From assembly GCA_024516155.1 (NCBI GenBank), contig JAJJXM010000026.1:186001-250000 (forward strand): a DNA stretch of 64,000 bases. Direction: 5' to 3'. The stretch is from Pyronema omphalodes. Lineage: Eukaryota > Ascomycota > Pezizomycetes > Pezizales > Pyronemataceae. The notes under the pieces are model-generated. The model was not told where the DNA came from, made no database searches, and saw nothing but the letters and a program-made list of their open reading frames with translations. This document shows, one piece after another, positions 1 to 10,795 of this stretch; positions within the stretch are counted from its first letter, which is position 1, and each line of letters starts with the position of its first letter. A program made the position numbers and the translations under genes.

Positions 1-75
1 AGTACGAAAGTTGGGGCAAATTATGTTGGAATTGATAGAAAGGAATTCCGGTTTATAGATAGGATGTTAGTTATC

Positions 76-251
76 ATCAATCCCGTATCAATCCCGTATC
101 AATTCCATATCAATCCCACATCAACTCCAGATCAACTCCACATCAACTCCACATCAACTCCACATCAATCCCGTATCAATCCCACATCAATCCCACATCA
201 ATCCCACATCAATCCCACATCAATCCCACATCAATCCCACATCAATCCCAC
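76..251. repeat. 11-bp minisatellite, 16 units
   Basis: Sixteen consecutive 11-bp units with consensus ATCAATCCCAC. The 3' units are nearly identical and the 5' units carry substitutions (CCCGT, TTCCAT, ACTCCAG). Because 11 is not a multiple of 3, the spurious translation repeats every 11 residues over three units. It is not a gene. Confidence 0.95.
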
Positions 252-3120
252 ACCGCATCACTTTTCACATCTCCTTAACTCCAGCTAAGTATGTAATACC
301 GTAGATTCCAGCCCCTACCTTCTGCTTACGTAGATTCTGTAAAATATATTCTTCTCATTTATAAAAAAATAACTATTTAACCCCATGTATATACTTCAAT
401 GACTTTGTATGTATCAAATACTGTACCTTATAACATGATGATCAATGCAAAATCAAATCCCCCCCCCACGGCTTCTGGCTCGCTGACTGATTGCCACTCG
501 CTTCTGGCTCATTTCCCACCGGTTTCTCTGCACATTGAGTATTGACTGCAATTTGTACTCTTTACTCTGCAGTCCGCCCGTACTTCGACCAATGGTACAG
601 AGTTACCAGTAAGCACGCTGTAACTTGCTGTTTCCCGGCCCGTGGATCTTTTCCGCATGTAATGTCTTTAGCCATCTATCTATCTATCTGTCTTTAACCA
701 TCTATATCTCTATATACATTTCTTCCACTCCAGATGTGTAGATATACAGATATATGTGAAACACCAGATGAATAAAAATATCACCCATCACCCATCATCT
801 ATTCTCTATTCTCTATTTTTTATCCTCCATCCTTCGTCCGCCGTCATCAAAAACATCCTCCTACCAGTATATGCCGGCCGAAAATAATCCGAGTACTTCT
901 TCAAAAAAACAGACACCTACCAGTGGACCGAAAATAATCCGAGATACTTCCTCTTCCTCTGCCTCTGCCTCAAAAAAATAATAATAATTAAATGCCGCGT
1001 TAGAATTACGTAAAAACTCCCTCACCTCCCTCATATATACGACAAAAAAAAAATCAGCATCACCAGCATCATCCTTATCCTCATCATCACCAACATCAAT
1101 GATCATCATCATCGGCACAAAATAAACATGCCCTTTACATAACCATAGCCATAACCATGGATATGGATATGAAAATTTTTCTACGAAAATTTTTTCTATT
1201 CATCGCTGGTTATGATTTTTATTATGTATAGTTGGAAATCTTCCGGAGCGAGCTGCTGTCTTTGGTGGTGGTGGTGGGCTGTGGATTCAGGATGCTGGCT
1301 AGTAGGCTAGACAGATGGTTATTCGCGGCATGTAAGGCTGCGGTGCGCTAGGATATGCACGGCTGGGATAAGGCCATAGATGTGGCTGGGATGAGGCTGG
1401 GTGGGATAAGGCGATGGGTAGGGCTGGGATATGGAAGGCTAGGATACGGCTGGTTGGATAGAATGAGGCTAGTGCTATGGTTGCATACATGGCGACAGCC
1501 AGCCTTGTCTTTTGAGGACTGTAACGCTATGCATCTCCCTCAGCATCCTTCTCTCTCACCATGCTCCCTCCGTCTCTCACCATTACCATCCACCATAACT
1601 ATCTTCCATAACTATCCTCCATCACCATCCTCAAGTCACATTCTCCCTACACATCGGTAGCACCCGTCCGCTGGTGCTCAGCTCAGACCTTCCCCGCCAG
1701 ATTCATGATGCACTCCACACCGCACCCCACACCATAACAGCTCGAGCCTCGTTTTTGAATGCTGCTTTCCCTACGGTCGCCATGCTCGCCACAGTCGCCG
1801 TAGTTGTACCCGTGACCTCGTGTCTCGTGCCTCTGCGGTGTCTCTATGGTGTCTACAGACAGTAAGTACATAGCAACTACATATACGGTCGGTAGTTATT
1901 GGTATGGCAGCTGTACATACTGTGTATAGCTTCCCTTAGCTCCCCACCAGCTACATAACCATACACTTCAGTCCAAAGCTCCAGCCCCACAGCTCCACAG
2001 CTCCATAGCTTCACAGCTCCAGTTCCACCGGTGAATCCATGGATAGTGCATTTCCCCAGACTGTCGCGTATGGTGGGTGCATTGGTGCATATGACCCATG
2101 GAGCTCTGGTGCTAGTCGAGGCCATGCTAGGCCGGTCAGGCTAGGATACTCCCATACATAGCCCGCGATCGCAAAGCCTCGCATACAGTGGCATAGCCTC
2201 GCACGGCTTCTATTCCATGGCGCTGTTCATGTAGTCTAGCTTGACCGGGGGTGACCGTGTAGTGCGTGGTGAGTCCCTGTGGCGGCGGGGATCTTCAGAC
2301 GGTGTGTGATGGTTGACCGTGAAGTGAGGTAGGATCATAGGTACCCGATCGTCTTCTCCACGAACCAATACCAGCCTTTTTGAACGTGGGGGTTATGGTG
2401 GAGGTGGATTGGATTTGGAGTTAGAGAGGGGTGAAGGATGGGTAATGAAGGACAGGAACAGGAACGGGATAGGAACAGTGATAGGAACTGCGAAAGACGG
2501 GAACAGCGATAGGAACAGTCAATTATCAACACTCAAAATGATATAGTGCTACTATATCTTCATCGCGTCATAATACTTGGGATACATGAATGGTATGTGT
2601 ACGGGATCTCATGTGTATACAAAGTCTCATGAAACATAACCAAAAAAAAAACAAAACAAAAAAAATCATCCCTATGATGCGGCATACCCTAAACTTTCAG
2701 AGAAAAAAAGATAATGATCCAGATTGCGATGATTCAGGCATAGTACAGTACAGAGATTGTATGTCATCAATGTACATGGAGTTGTCTTGCATTATTGCAC
2801 TGTATTGCACTCCTGCCTTCGTTGCTTCTGCCTTTGTTGCCCTGGTCGCCTTCGTTACCTTCGCTACATTCGTTGCCGCTGTGCAGAACAGGGCTACCAG
2901 GGCTACCAGCACTCCCAGGCATGAATTATGGCTTCCTGGATGGTCCCTGGCTGGCTGGCTGGCTGGCTGGTTGGCTGGTTGACTGGTACCTGGCAGGGTG
3001 GGTGAATCATGGATGAGGCATGGAGACATGGAATAGGATGTTTAACGGCCTGCGATGGTCCGCTTATATGTCCCGCCCGGTGCTCGGCGGTCCACGCTTG
3101 AGTCTCGAGTCCCCGTATAT

Positions 3121-3190
3121 ACAAGGCAAGGCAAGGCAAGGTAAGGCAAGGCAAGGTAAGACAAGGTAAGGTAAGGTAAGGCAAGGTAAG
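3121..3190. repeat. AAGGC/AAGGT pentanucleotide tract
   Basis: About fourteen 5-bp units alternate between AAGGC and AAGGT, giving a purine-rich plus strand. The tract lies just before the TTTTGGGG tract. Confidence 0.9.
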
Positions 3191-3231
3191 GCTACCCGGG
3201 TTTTTAGGTTTTTGGTTACCTGGGTTTTGCG

Positions 3232-3271
3232 TTTTGGGGTTTTGGGGTTTTGGGGTTTTGGGTTTTGGGGG
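3232..3271. repeat. TTTTGGGG tandem tract
   Basis: Three perfect TTTTGGGG units, then TTTTGGG, then TTTTGGGGG. It is preceded by degenerate T/G-rich sequence from about 3199. It resembles a telomere-type G-strand, but of the kind known from some ciliates, not the TTAGGG of most filamentous fungi. Confidence 0.9.
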
Positions 3272-3963
3272 TTCTAAGTTTCTAAGTTTCTGAGTTTCTG
3301 GAAGATGTAGTTTGGGGGAGCATCAGTGGATTTTTGATTGTGATTGTGATTTTGATTATGATTATGATTATAGTTATGTTATAACTTCAAAGAAAAAAGG
3401 GTTCCTATGATGTTTATGATTATGATGCTTATGAACGGTTACCACCGCTGCATTACGGATCTGGGATTAGAGATCGGAGATACAACCGGGTTTCTACCGG
3501 CTTAAATAATCAAAACATAAAAAAAACCACTCAAATACATAACCCTCAATAACCATACCGAGCCGAGCTACGAGCGAGAATAATTGAAGGGAAGGGGGGG
3601 GGGGGGGGGGGGGGGTGGTTTGTACACCGTACATGGTTATGGTTCATACACGGTGTTCATATCGCATCATACTTGTCACTTGTCGTATCTTCACCCCATA
3701 TTGACGAGTGGTTTTTGCCTACATACAAGTTTTTTTGCTGCGGAAAATATGTTTTTTTTTTGTATTTGTATTTGTATTTGTATGCTTTGATCTTGATCTT
3801 GATCTTGACTTTGACTTTGATCTTGACTTTGTTGAAGAAGAAACATGAACCTTTGTGGGAGAAAATATATACAGGTATCATGAATGACGTTATGGTTATG
3901 TATAGTGACTTCCATTACCACCACCACCCCACAAGAAAAAAGGACTTGATCTACGACTAAACT

Positions 3964-3965
<2 letters not shown>

Positions 3966-4001
<36 letters not shown>
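3966..4001. repeat. (CAT)12 microsatellite
   Basis: Twelve perfect CAT triplets followed by a T run. On the minus strand it reads as an Asp or His/Met run in spurious open frames. Confidence 0.95.
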
Positions 4002-4490
4002 TTTTTTGATCCCAAAAAAAAAAAATCAGGATCGGGGAGATTTCAGGAACGAAAAATTTATTTGTTAGCGTGGCAGAATACAATAGGTACAGTATATGTA
4101 TATGTACATAACATAATGTCGTAACTGTAGCTACTAGTTACTAGTTACTAGCTACTATCCAGAGTCCCGACTTCCACCTCCCGACTCTTGACTCCCGACT
4201 CTTGACTCCTGACTCCTAACTCCCTACAGAAAATGCCCGGTGATTCAAGGCTGCTCCAAGGCTGCTCCAAGCGCTCGGAGTCTCTCTACCGTTCCGTACA
4301 CACCCTGAAAGGTTGTTTCTACACAACTTCTAAAGGTGTTCTTCACTTTGCCTTTGCTCTGGTCCCGTGATTATGTATGGTATGGTATGGTATGGCAACC
4401 ACTATTTTAAGCGGTCCATGACTCCTAAGGGTGGGTGTGGGGGTGGATCGCAGACAGGGAATTTAGACTGGGAACCCTGGTTGGTTTGAC

Positions 4491-4550
4491 AAAGCTATGC
4501 AAAGCTATGCAAAGCTAGGCATAGCTAGGCATAGCTACGCAAAGCTACGC
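4491..4550. repeat. 10-bp tandem repeat, six units
   Basis: Six in-register units based on AAAGCTATGC. Drift is stepwise: units 1-2 are identical, units 3-4 carry AGGC and units 5-6 carry ACGC. Confidence 0.9.
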
Positions 4551-5331
4551 TAGAGAAGGTAAGCTAACCCCTAGTGTAGAGGGGAAGCTCAAGGATCATG
4601 ATCTTCAGAAAGCTCCGGGTAGCTGCAACTTGCAACTTGCAAGCTGTAAACTGTGAGCTGCGTAGAGCTGCCCAGTTTGAAGCGCATACCCTGAGTTGGT
4701 CTCCTCGGACTCGACTCCTAGGAGATGTTGTACAGGTTGTGCAATGGGATAAAGAATTTTCCTCACGTTTTTTTTTTTTTTTTTTTTTTCCACCGATTGA
4801 TGATTCTTCTGAGGGATTTTTTTGGTTGATTGAGATTGCTGCTGTGACAAGATGATGGATTCGTGGATGGGTGAAAGTGGTTGTTGGAACTGAGATGATT
4901 CGTGGTACATATGATGACATACTGGTTCAGAAAGGCTTGAAGCTTCATATGGGTACATACAGCTGTGGTTACCGAAGCTACCTGAAGCGATAAATGCACA
5001 GATCATACGCTCAATTGCTGTTTAGTTACTACTGGTTATCCAATGGGAGAATTGTCTCATTCATCAATTATGATAATCATTTCATGGCAAGACGTTGCGT
5101 GTTCCTCAAAATAACAAAGCACAACTGTTTGATCATACATTCCACACGTTTGAGCTCTAATAGCTCTATAGTACCATAGCCGCTCTAGACTACTCAAGTA
5201 TGATGCCCCTCCGCACACCCCCCCCCCCCCCCTCCCCCCCCTCCCCACCCCCCACCTCATTCAAGCGCCGCTGAGCGGTGGCGGCCCGAGGGGAGGGGTA
5301 GTGGCGGATACTACTGATTCGCTGCTCCAAC

Positions 5332-5382
5332 TTCTGGGCTGTAGCCTCGCGGGCCGAGCATTAGCGAGGCTGCAGCCCAGAA
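5332..5382 (+). promoter_or_regulatory. 19-bp stem hairpin upstream of NAD-GDH
   Basis: Left arm 5332-5350 pairs with right arm 5364-5382 around a 13-nt loop (5351-5363). All 19 positions pair in plus-strand RNA: 18 Watson-Crick pairs and one U-G at 5342/5372. The same position is an A/C mismatch on the minus strand, so plus-strand RNA gives the better fold. It lies about 240 nt before the predicted ATG, either in the promoter or in a long 5' leader. No function is known to me. Confidence 0.75.
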
Positions 5383-5618
5383 ATCACACTAACTCGACCC
5401 CATGCTTGGCAAACATGCTTGACCCGTAAGGCGTCTGAGCTCTTGGTGTTACCTGGGGTTGATCGTAATCCGGACCAGCCCACTCCGACCCTGTACCGCT
5501 TCCCTAGCTTTCCTGATGTCCCAAGCTCCAAGCTTCTCAGAGGGAGGCTTATAAGGGACAGTATCCCCCGCTCTTGAAGCTCCTTACCCATCACAACCCC
5601 ATCCTCACATCTATCTCA

Positions 5619-8600
5619 ATGACTTTGGAGTCAGTCAATCCCATGTCTGTCCCCGCCGCCGACGACTCGGGGACAGTCTCTAGTTCAGTCGCCACCCCGT
5701 CCGCCACTCCTCCGCAACTTCCCCAGAAGATCCTCAAAGAGGATGCCCAGGGCTACATTACCCCCGTTTTCGAGGGTAAAGGTGACCAGCTGGAAAAAGG
5801 TTTGTCTATTCTTCTCTGAAGAGTGCATCATCGGCGTGATTCTAACAGATATATAGTTGTCGACCTTCTCGACGAGAAAGGATTCATCCCGGAGACTCTA
5901 GTGGAGAACGAGGTCGGATGGTTCTACAGCCATTTAGGAATAGATGATCAATATTTCAAACACGAGAAAACCGATACTATCTCCAGTATCGTTCTACAGC
6001 TATACGCCTCTAAAGTCTCGGCATTCTCACGCCCCGACAAAGAGGTGGAAATCAGATTGGATCGAGAGGAAGATGGTAATTCTATCCCGTCCGCTGGATA
6101 TTGCTCAATTACTGACAATCACCTAGACCATGCAGTCTATATCGACACATCGACCCCCGGTGTCTCGGTACTACAAGGTCCGCAATTCGAAGCCAGAATC
6201 GACGAGAAATACCTCGACGTTTCGACACCCGAGAAGGCCTTTAGGGTCGAGACCTTCCGTTCGAATTCGCCTCTCATTGCGAGCGCCCCTACCGATCAGC
6301 GTCTTCGTTGCTACTTCTGCTACCAATGTGACTTTGTCAACCCCAACCCCCCTGAGGGAGAGACCGACTTGGCTGTCGTTTCGGACAAGACTTTCCTCGA
6401 GAAAGTTACGCCCAACACCAAGAAGATCTACCAGTCTGTCGTCACTGAGGTAGTTGAGCGCAGAACCGGACCTGTCATCCGTATGTTCGAGATTGAGGGT
6501 AGCCAGGAGCGCCGTCTTGTTGTTGGATACAAGCAGCGCAGCACTATGGGAATGTTCTCTGCCCTCTCTGACTTGTACCACTACTACGGTTGCACCTCGT
6601 CCCGCAAGTATACCGAGCAGTTCTCCAACGGCGTGACTGTCATGTCCATCTACCTCAGCCCCCTCCCGGCCAAGCCTGGTCGTCCTGCCCTCAAGTACCC
6701 CCCTATCGATGATTCTGTTCAGCAGATCATGAAGGAAATTTCCTTGTTGTTCTGTATCCCGCAGAACAAGTTTCAGCATCGGTTTATCAAGGGTGAATTG
6801 TCGCTCCAGGAGACCATCTACGCTCACTGCACGAGCATTTTCATCTCCCACTTCTTGAACAGATTGGGACCTGAGTTTGAGACTCTCTCTGAGTTGCTAG
6901 ATATGCAGAAGTCTGAGCATGCTGAGATCCTTGGAAAGCTGAAACGCCGTCTACGTCAAGAGACTTTCACGCCAGAATTCATTTTCGAGGTCATCGACCA
7001 GCACCCTGAGTTGGTCCGAGCCCTATACTTGTCGTTCGCAAACACCCACTACGTGCAGACCCGCGGAGACCAGGACAACTTCATTCCTACTTTGTCTTAC
7101 CAGCGGTTGCAAATGGATCGTGTTCTTTCCAATGAGGAGCTCGAAACCAAGATTGCTCGTACCGTTGCGAACGAGAACCAGGAGAAGGTTATGAAGATGT
7201 TCATCATCTTCAACTCTCATATCCTGAAGACCAACTTTTACACCCCTACAAAGATGGCCGTCTCCTTCAGATTGAACCCCGGTTTCTTGCCCTCTAAGGA
7301 GTACCCTCAGCCCCTCTTCGGAATGTTCTTGACCGTTGGATCCGAGTTCCGCGGTTTCCATCTTCGCTTCAAGGACGTTGCTCGTGGAGGTATCCGTATC
7401 GTCAAGTCCCGCAACAAGGAGGGATGGGCCATCAACGCCCGTTCCATCTTTGACGAGAACTACAACCTCGCCAATACTCAGCAGCGTAAGAACAAGGACA
7501 TTCCCGAAGGTGGATCGAAGGGTGTCATCCTCCTCGATGCCGACCACCAGGACAAGGCCACAGTGGCATTCCAGAAGTACATTGATTCCATCATGGATCT
7601 TTTGCTTCCTCCCAGTAGCCCTGGAATCAAGGACCCCATTGTCGATCTCCACAAGAAGACGGAGATTCTCTTTATGGGGCCTGATGAGAACACTGCTGGT
7701 CTTGTAGATTGGGCCACTGAGCACGCCAGAGTTCGTGGTGCACCATGGTGGAAGTCTTTCTTCACAGGAAAGTCTCCTCGTCTCGGAGGTATTCCTCACG
7801 ATGTCTACGGAATGACTTCTTTGTCGGTTCGCCAGTATGTTGAGGGTATCTACCGCCATCTCAACATTGATCCCGCCACCGTTCGCAAGCTACAGACCGG
7901 TGGACCCGACGGAGATTTGGGTTCCAACGAGATTCTCCTTAGTAACGAGAAGTACGTCGGAATCATTGACGGATCCGGTGTTATCGTCGATACCAATGGG
8001 CTTAACCGTGATGAGTTGATTCGCTTGGCTAAGGCTAGAAAGATGATTAGCGAGTTTGACACCAGCAAGCTTTCGCCCGAGGGTTACCGTGTTTTGGTTG
8101 ACGAGAACAATGTGACCCTCCCGAACGGTGAGGTCGTCGTGAATGGAACTATTTTCCGTAACACCTTCCATCTACGCTCCGACATCAAGTACGACATTAT
8201 GGTTCCTTGTGGAGGACGTCCTGAAGCAATTGACCTCGCCAACGTTCACAACCTCATCAAGGACGGTGAATCAGTTATCCCCTACATCGTTGAGGGAGCC
8301 AACTTGTTCATCACCCAGGATGCCAAGTTGAGACTTGAGAAGGCCGGTTGTATTCTCTACAAGGACGCTTCTGCCAACAAGGGTGGAGTCACTTCCTCCT
8401 CGATGGAGGTTCTCGCTTCTTTGGCTTTCGACGACAAGGGATTCGCCGAGGACATGTGTGTTGGAGCCGACGGTGAAATTCCCGCCTTCTACAAGGAATA
8501 CGTCAAGAGTGTTCAGCGTACTATTCAGAACAACGCACGTCTTGAATTTGAGGCTATCTGGCGTGAGGCCGAGAAAACCGGAAAGCCTCGCTCCATTCTT

Positions 8601-8888
8601 TCCGATGAGCTTTCTGTTGCAATTACTACCCTAGATGAGGAGTTGCAGCAGACCGATCTTTGGAACAATGTTGCTCTTCGCACCAGTGTTCTGAATGAGG
8701 CCCTTCCCGACAAGCTTATCGAGAGAATTGGACTCGAGAACATCCTCGCACGAGTACCAGAGAACTACCTCAAGGCAATTTTCGGGTCGTACCTTGCCTC
8801 CCGCTTCGTTTACGAGTACGGAAGCAACCCGACCCAGTTCTCTTTCTTCGACTTTATGTCAAAGCGTATGGCCAAGCTTCAAAACTAG
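5619..8888 (+). CDS. GDH2: NAD-specific glutamate dehydrogenase (large, about 115-120 kDa class)
   Basis: Catabolic enzyme that oxidises L-glutamate to 2-oxoglutarate and ammonium with NAD+. Exons are 5619-5799 and 5857-8888, giving 1,070 aa, close to the usual fungal length (about 1,050-1,090). The 57-nt intron starts GTTTGT and uses the second AG (5855-5856); the first AG lies directly against the branch-like CTAAC and would break the frame. The join reads EKVVDLLDEKGFIP. Visible motifs are RGGIRIV (about residue 571), GGSKGVI with the likely glutamate-binding Lys at about 615, GPDENT (about 668), the glycine-rich PDGDLGSNE dinucleotide region (about 750), PCGGRPEAI (about 844) and ANKGGVTSSSMEV (about 900). 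The longer open frame upstream has only a TTG start, so I chose the first ATG; M9 at 5643 is an alternative. In fungi this enzyme is usually induced by glutamate or carbon limitation. Confidence 0.96.
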
Positions 8889-9445
8889 AGAGGGCTTTCC
8901 TATACGGGGTTTCGGTAAGATAGGTTTTCGGTTGGTTGTGATGGATTGGGTCGGAGTTTGTCTTTGGTCGGTCTTTTTTTTACACGGTGGTTAATTTCTA
9001 ATGATTTATTTGCATGCAATGTTTTATCTGTTGTTTTTCTTTTTACAATCGGAGAGGTAGAGTACAGCAAATAGGTAGACTTTTTTACAACTAGATCTAC
9101 TGATAGAATGTTTTCGTTACTTTTGTCTGTTTGTCTGTTTGTCTGTTTGTCTGTTTTTTTTAGTGTTTTTCACAACGGTGGCATTATTTATACGAGATTA
9201 ACAGTACAAAAATCTTTTGTATTTAAAAAACAAAGAAAGAAAGAAAGAATGCATTTTTTTTTGTATTTACATTTAAGATATAAATAATAGATGCAGCTAT
9301 TTTCTCCGATTTAATTTTGGATTTTCTCTCACTCCTGGGAATTTCGTTTGTTGAAGATGTTGAACTTGATAATGTGAAGAAGGTAATCGAATAACTAATT
9401 CTTTCAATCTCGACTGCGTATGTACGTGTTGTTTTCTTGAGGTTA

Positions 9446-9960
9446 TAAGAGGCGGGGCAGGGCGGGGTAGGATGGTAGGGGGTAGGGGGTAGGGGTTACG
9501 GGGCGGCGGGGCAAGGGGGCGAGAGGGTCTAATGTACAGTGCAGTGCAAAAATCTGGACCTATACCTACACCTACACCTGGCCCTGGACTTGGACCGGGA
9601 ACTGGAACTTAACACTGACAGACTTGACACCTGTCCCGCATTTGCAGATGCAGCTGCAGATGCAGGTGTATGTATCTAATGAAAATCTGGCGCCGGTATG
9701 TAGGGGTTTACGACGGCGGGATTGATGGATTTGATGGATGGGATTAATGGATGGAGGGGATTGATGGGGTTGGGGGGACTGGATGATGGGATTGATGGGA
9801 TTGATGGGGATAGGGAGGGTGGGTAGAGGGTGGGATTGATGGGGGGATAGAAGGAGGGATAGGGTGGGGGGATAGGGAGGGGGGATAGAGGGGGGGGGGG
9901 GGTAGAAGGGGGGATAGAAGGGGGGATAGGAGGGATAGAAGGGGGGGATAAAGATGACAG
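9446..9960 (+). repeat. Strand-asymmetric G-rich repeat tract
   Basis: At 9446-9530 many closely spaced GGGG or longer runs occur on the plus strand. At 9718-9960 imperfect GGGATTGATGG units give way to GGGGGGATAGAAG-type units. Both parts are almost free of C on the plus strand, so they could form G-quadruplexes or a purine triplex. This is simple-repeat DNA, not coding. Confidence 0.8.
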
Positions 9961-10756
9961 ATAGTAGATGAATTATATATCCACATGCTATGATGGAATA
10001 ATCAATCCCAGGTAGAGTGTTTAGTGGATGGATATTATATACTACATATTATCCACATACTTACGTATTGTCCACATCATGATTAATAATAACACTCACA
10101 ATAACAATAACAAGACAAAAATAATTATAATACCTTATGTAGGTATATATATACAGCAAAAAAAAAAAAAATAAAGATATGGATTACAATCAGGATAGGT
10201 TTGATTGATAGCTAACAACATCGTTTGGGTGATGTTTTGTTGTTGTTGTTGTTGCTAGGGAGGGTTGTTTTCTGATTGTCTGATTGTCTAATTATCTGAT
10301 TGTCTAAATGTACTCGTATACGCTATGGTGGGTTTTACTTTCATTATGTCATAGCATCATTGGAAGCTTTAAAAGGTGGATGAAATGAAATGGGTTTTGA
10401 TAGGGATCTTGAGGGGTGGGGGACTTGTATTTGTGTAAGAAGAATTTGATAGGAGATAGACTATGAATTATATAATCATACACTACGTAATACTTTCTTA
10501 ACATATATCTGTTAAAGATTTTTTTATGGCGTACATGGTAGTATGGTAGTAGGTATTGAGAGGTGAGGGTATATGTTGATACTAGAGAGAGTTCGATAGT
10601 TGATAGTTGGTGATATCAGATGTCCTGGAAGATGCATGCTTGCATACGGCTCCAGAGGTTTGCATGGTCCTTCCAGGACAGTGGGCCTTATGGGATCACT
10701 TTGTTCGTCCTGTCCCTTCCACAACTTCCAACGGACTGTCGTTGTGCGGTCCGGTC

Positions 10757-10795
10757 CCGTCCCGTCTACAGAACCCAAAAGACCAGACGGGACGG
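10757..10795. repeat. Perfect 11-bp inverted repeat
   Basis: CCGTCCCGTCT (10757-10767) and its exact reverse complement (10785-10795) flank a 17-nt spacer. It sits in a locally GC-rich island (about 10620-10800) inside AT-rich DNA. Confidence 0.75.

Larger units (their letters stand above)
1..5618. other. Repeat-rich intergenic region upstream of NAD-GDH
   Basis: No convincing gene is seen in this 5.6 kb. Open frames here are short, composed of simple repeats, and overlap on both strands. The stretch holds an 11-bp minisatellite (76-251), GGCT runs (about 2948-2985), AAGGC/AAGGT pentamers, a TTTTGGGG tract, a 22-nt poly-G (3594-3615), GTATTT and GATCTT hexamers (about 3760-3835), (CAT)12, a 10-bp repeat, a 22-nt poly-T (4768-4789), C-rich runs (5218-5257) and a strong hairpin (5332-5382). 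The last few hundred bases presumably include the GDH promoter; TTATAAG near 5549 is a possible TATA-like element. Confidence 0.7.

Noticed and set aside
64..288. 74-codon plus-strand frame rich in INPTSIPHQSH
   Set aside because: It is a translation of the 11-bp minisatellite; its 11-residue period follows from the DNA repeat.
3594..3615. Exactly 22-nt poly-G here, 22-nt poly-G at 36583-36604 and 22-nt poly-T at 4768-4789 as a meaningful length
   Set aside because: Homopolymer lengths are unreliable in sequencing and three equal values may be coincidence.
6171..7859. Long minus-strand open frames (226 and 278 codons) opposite NAD-GDH
   Set aside because: They are antisense shadows of a strongly biased coding sequence with no domain of their own.
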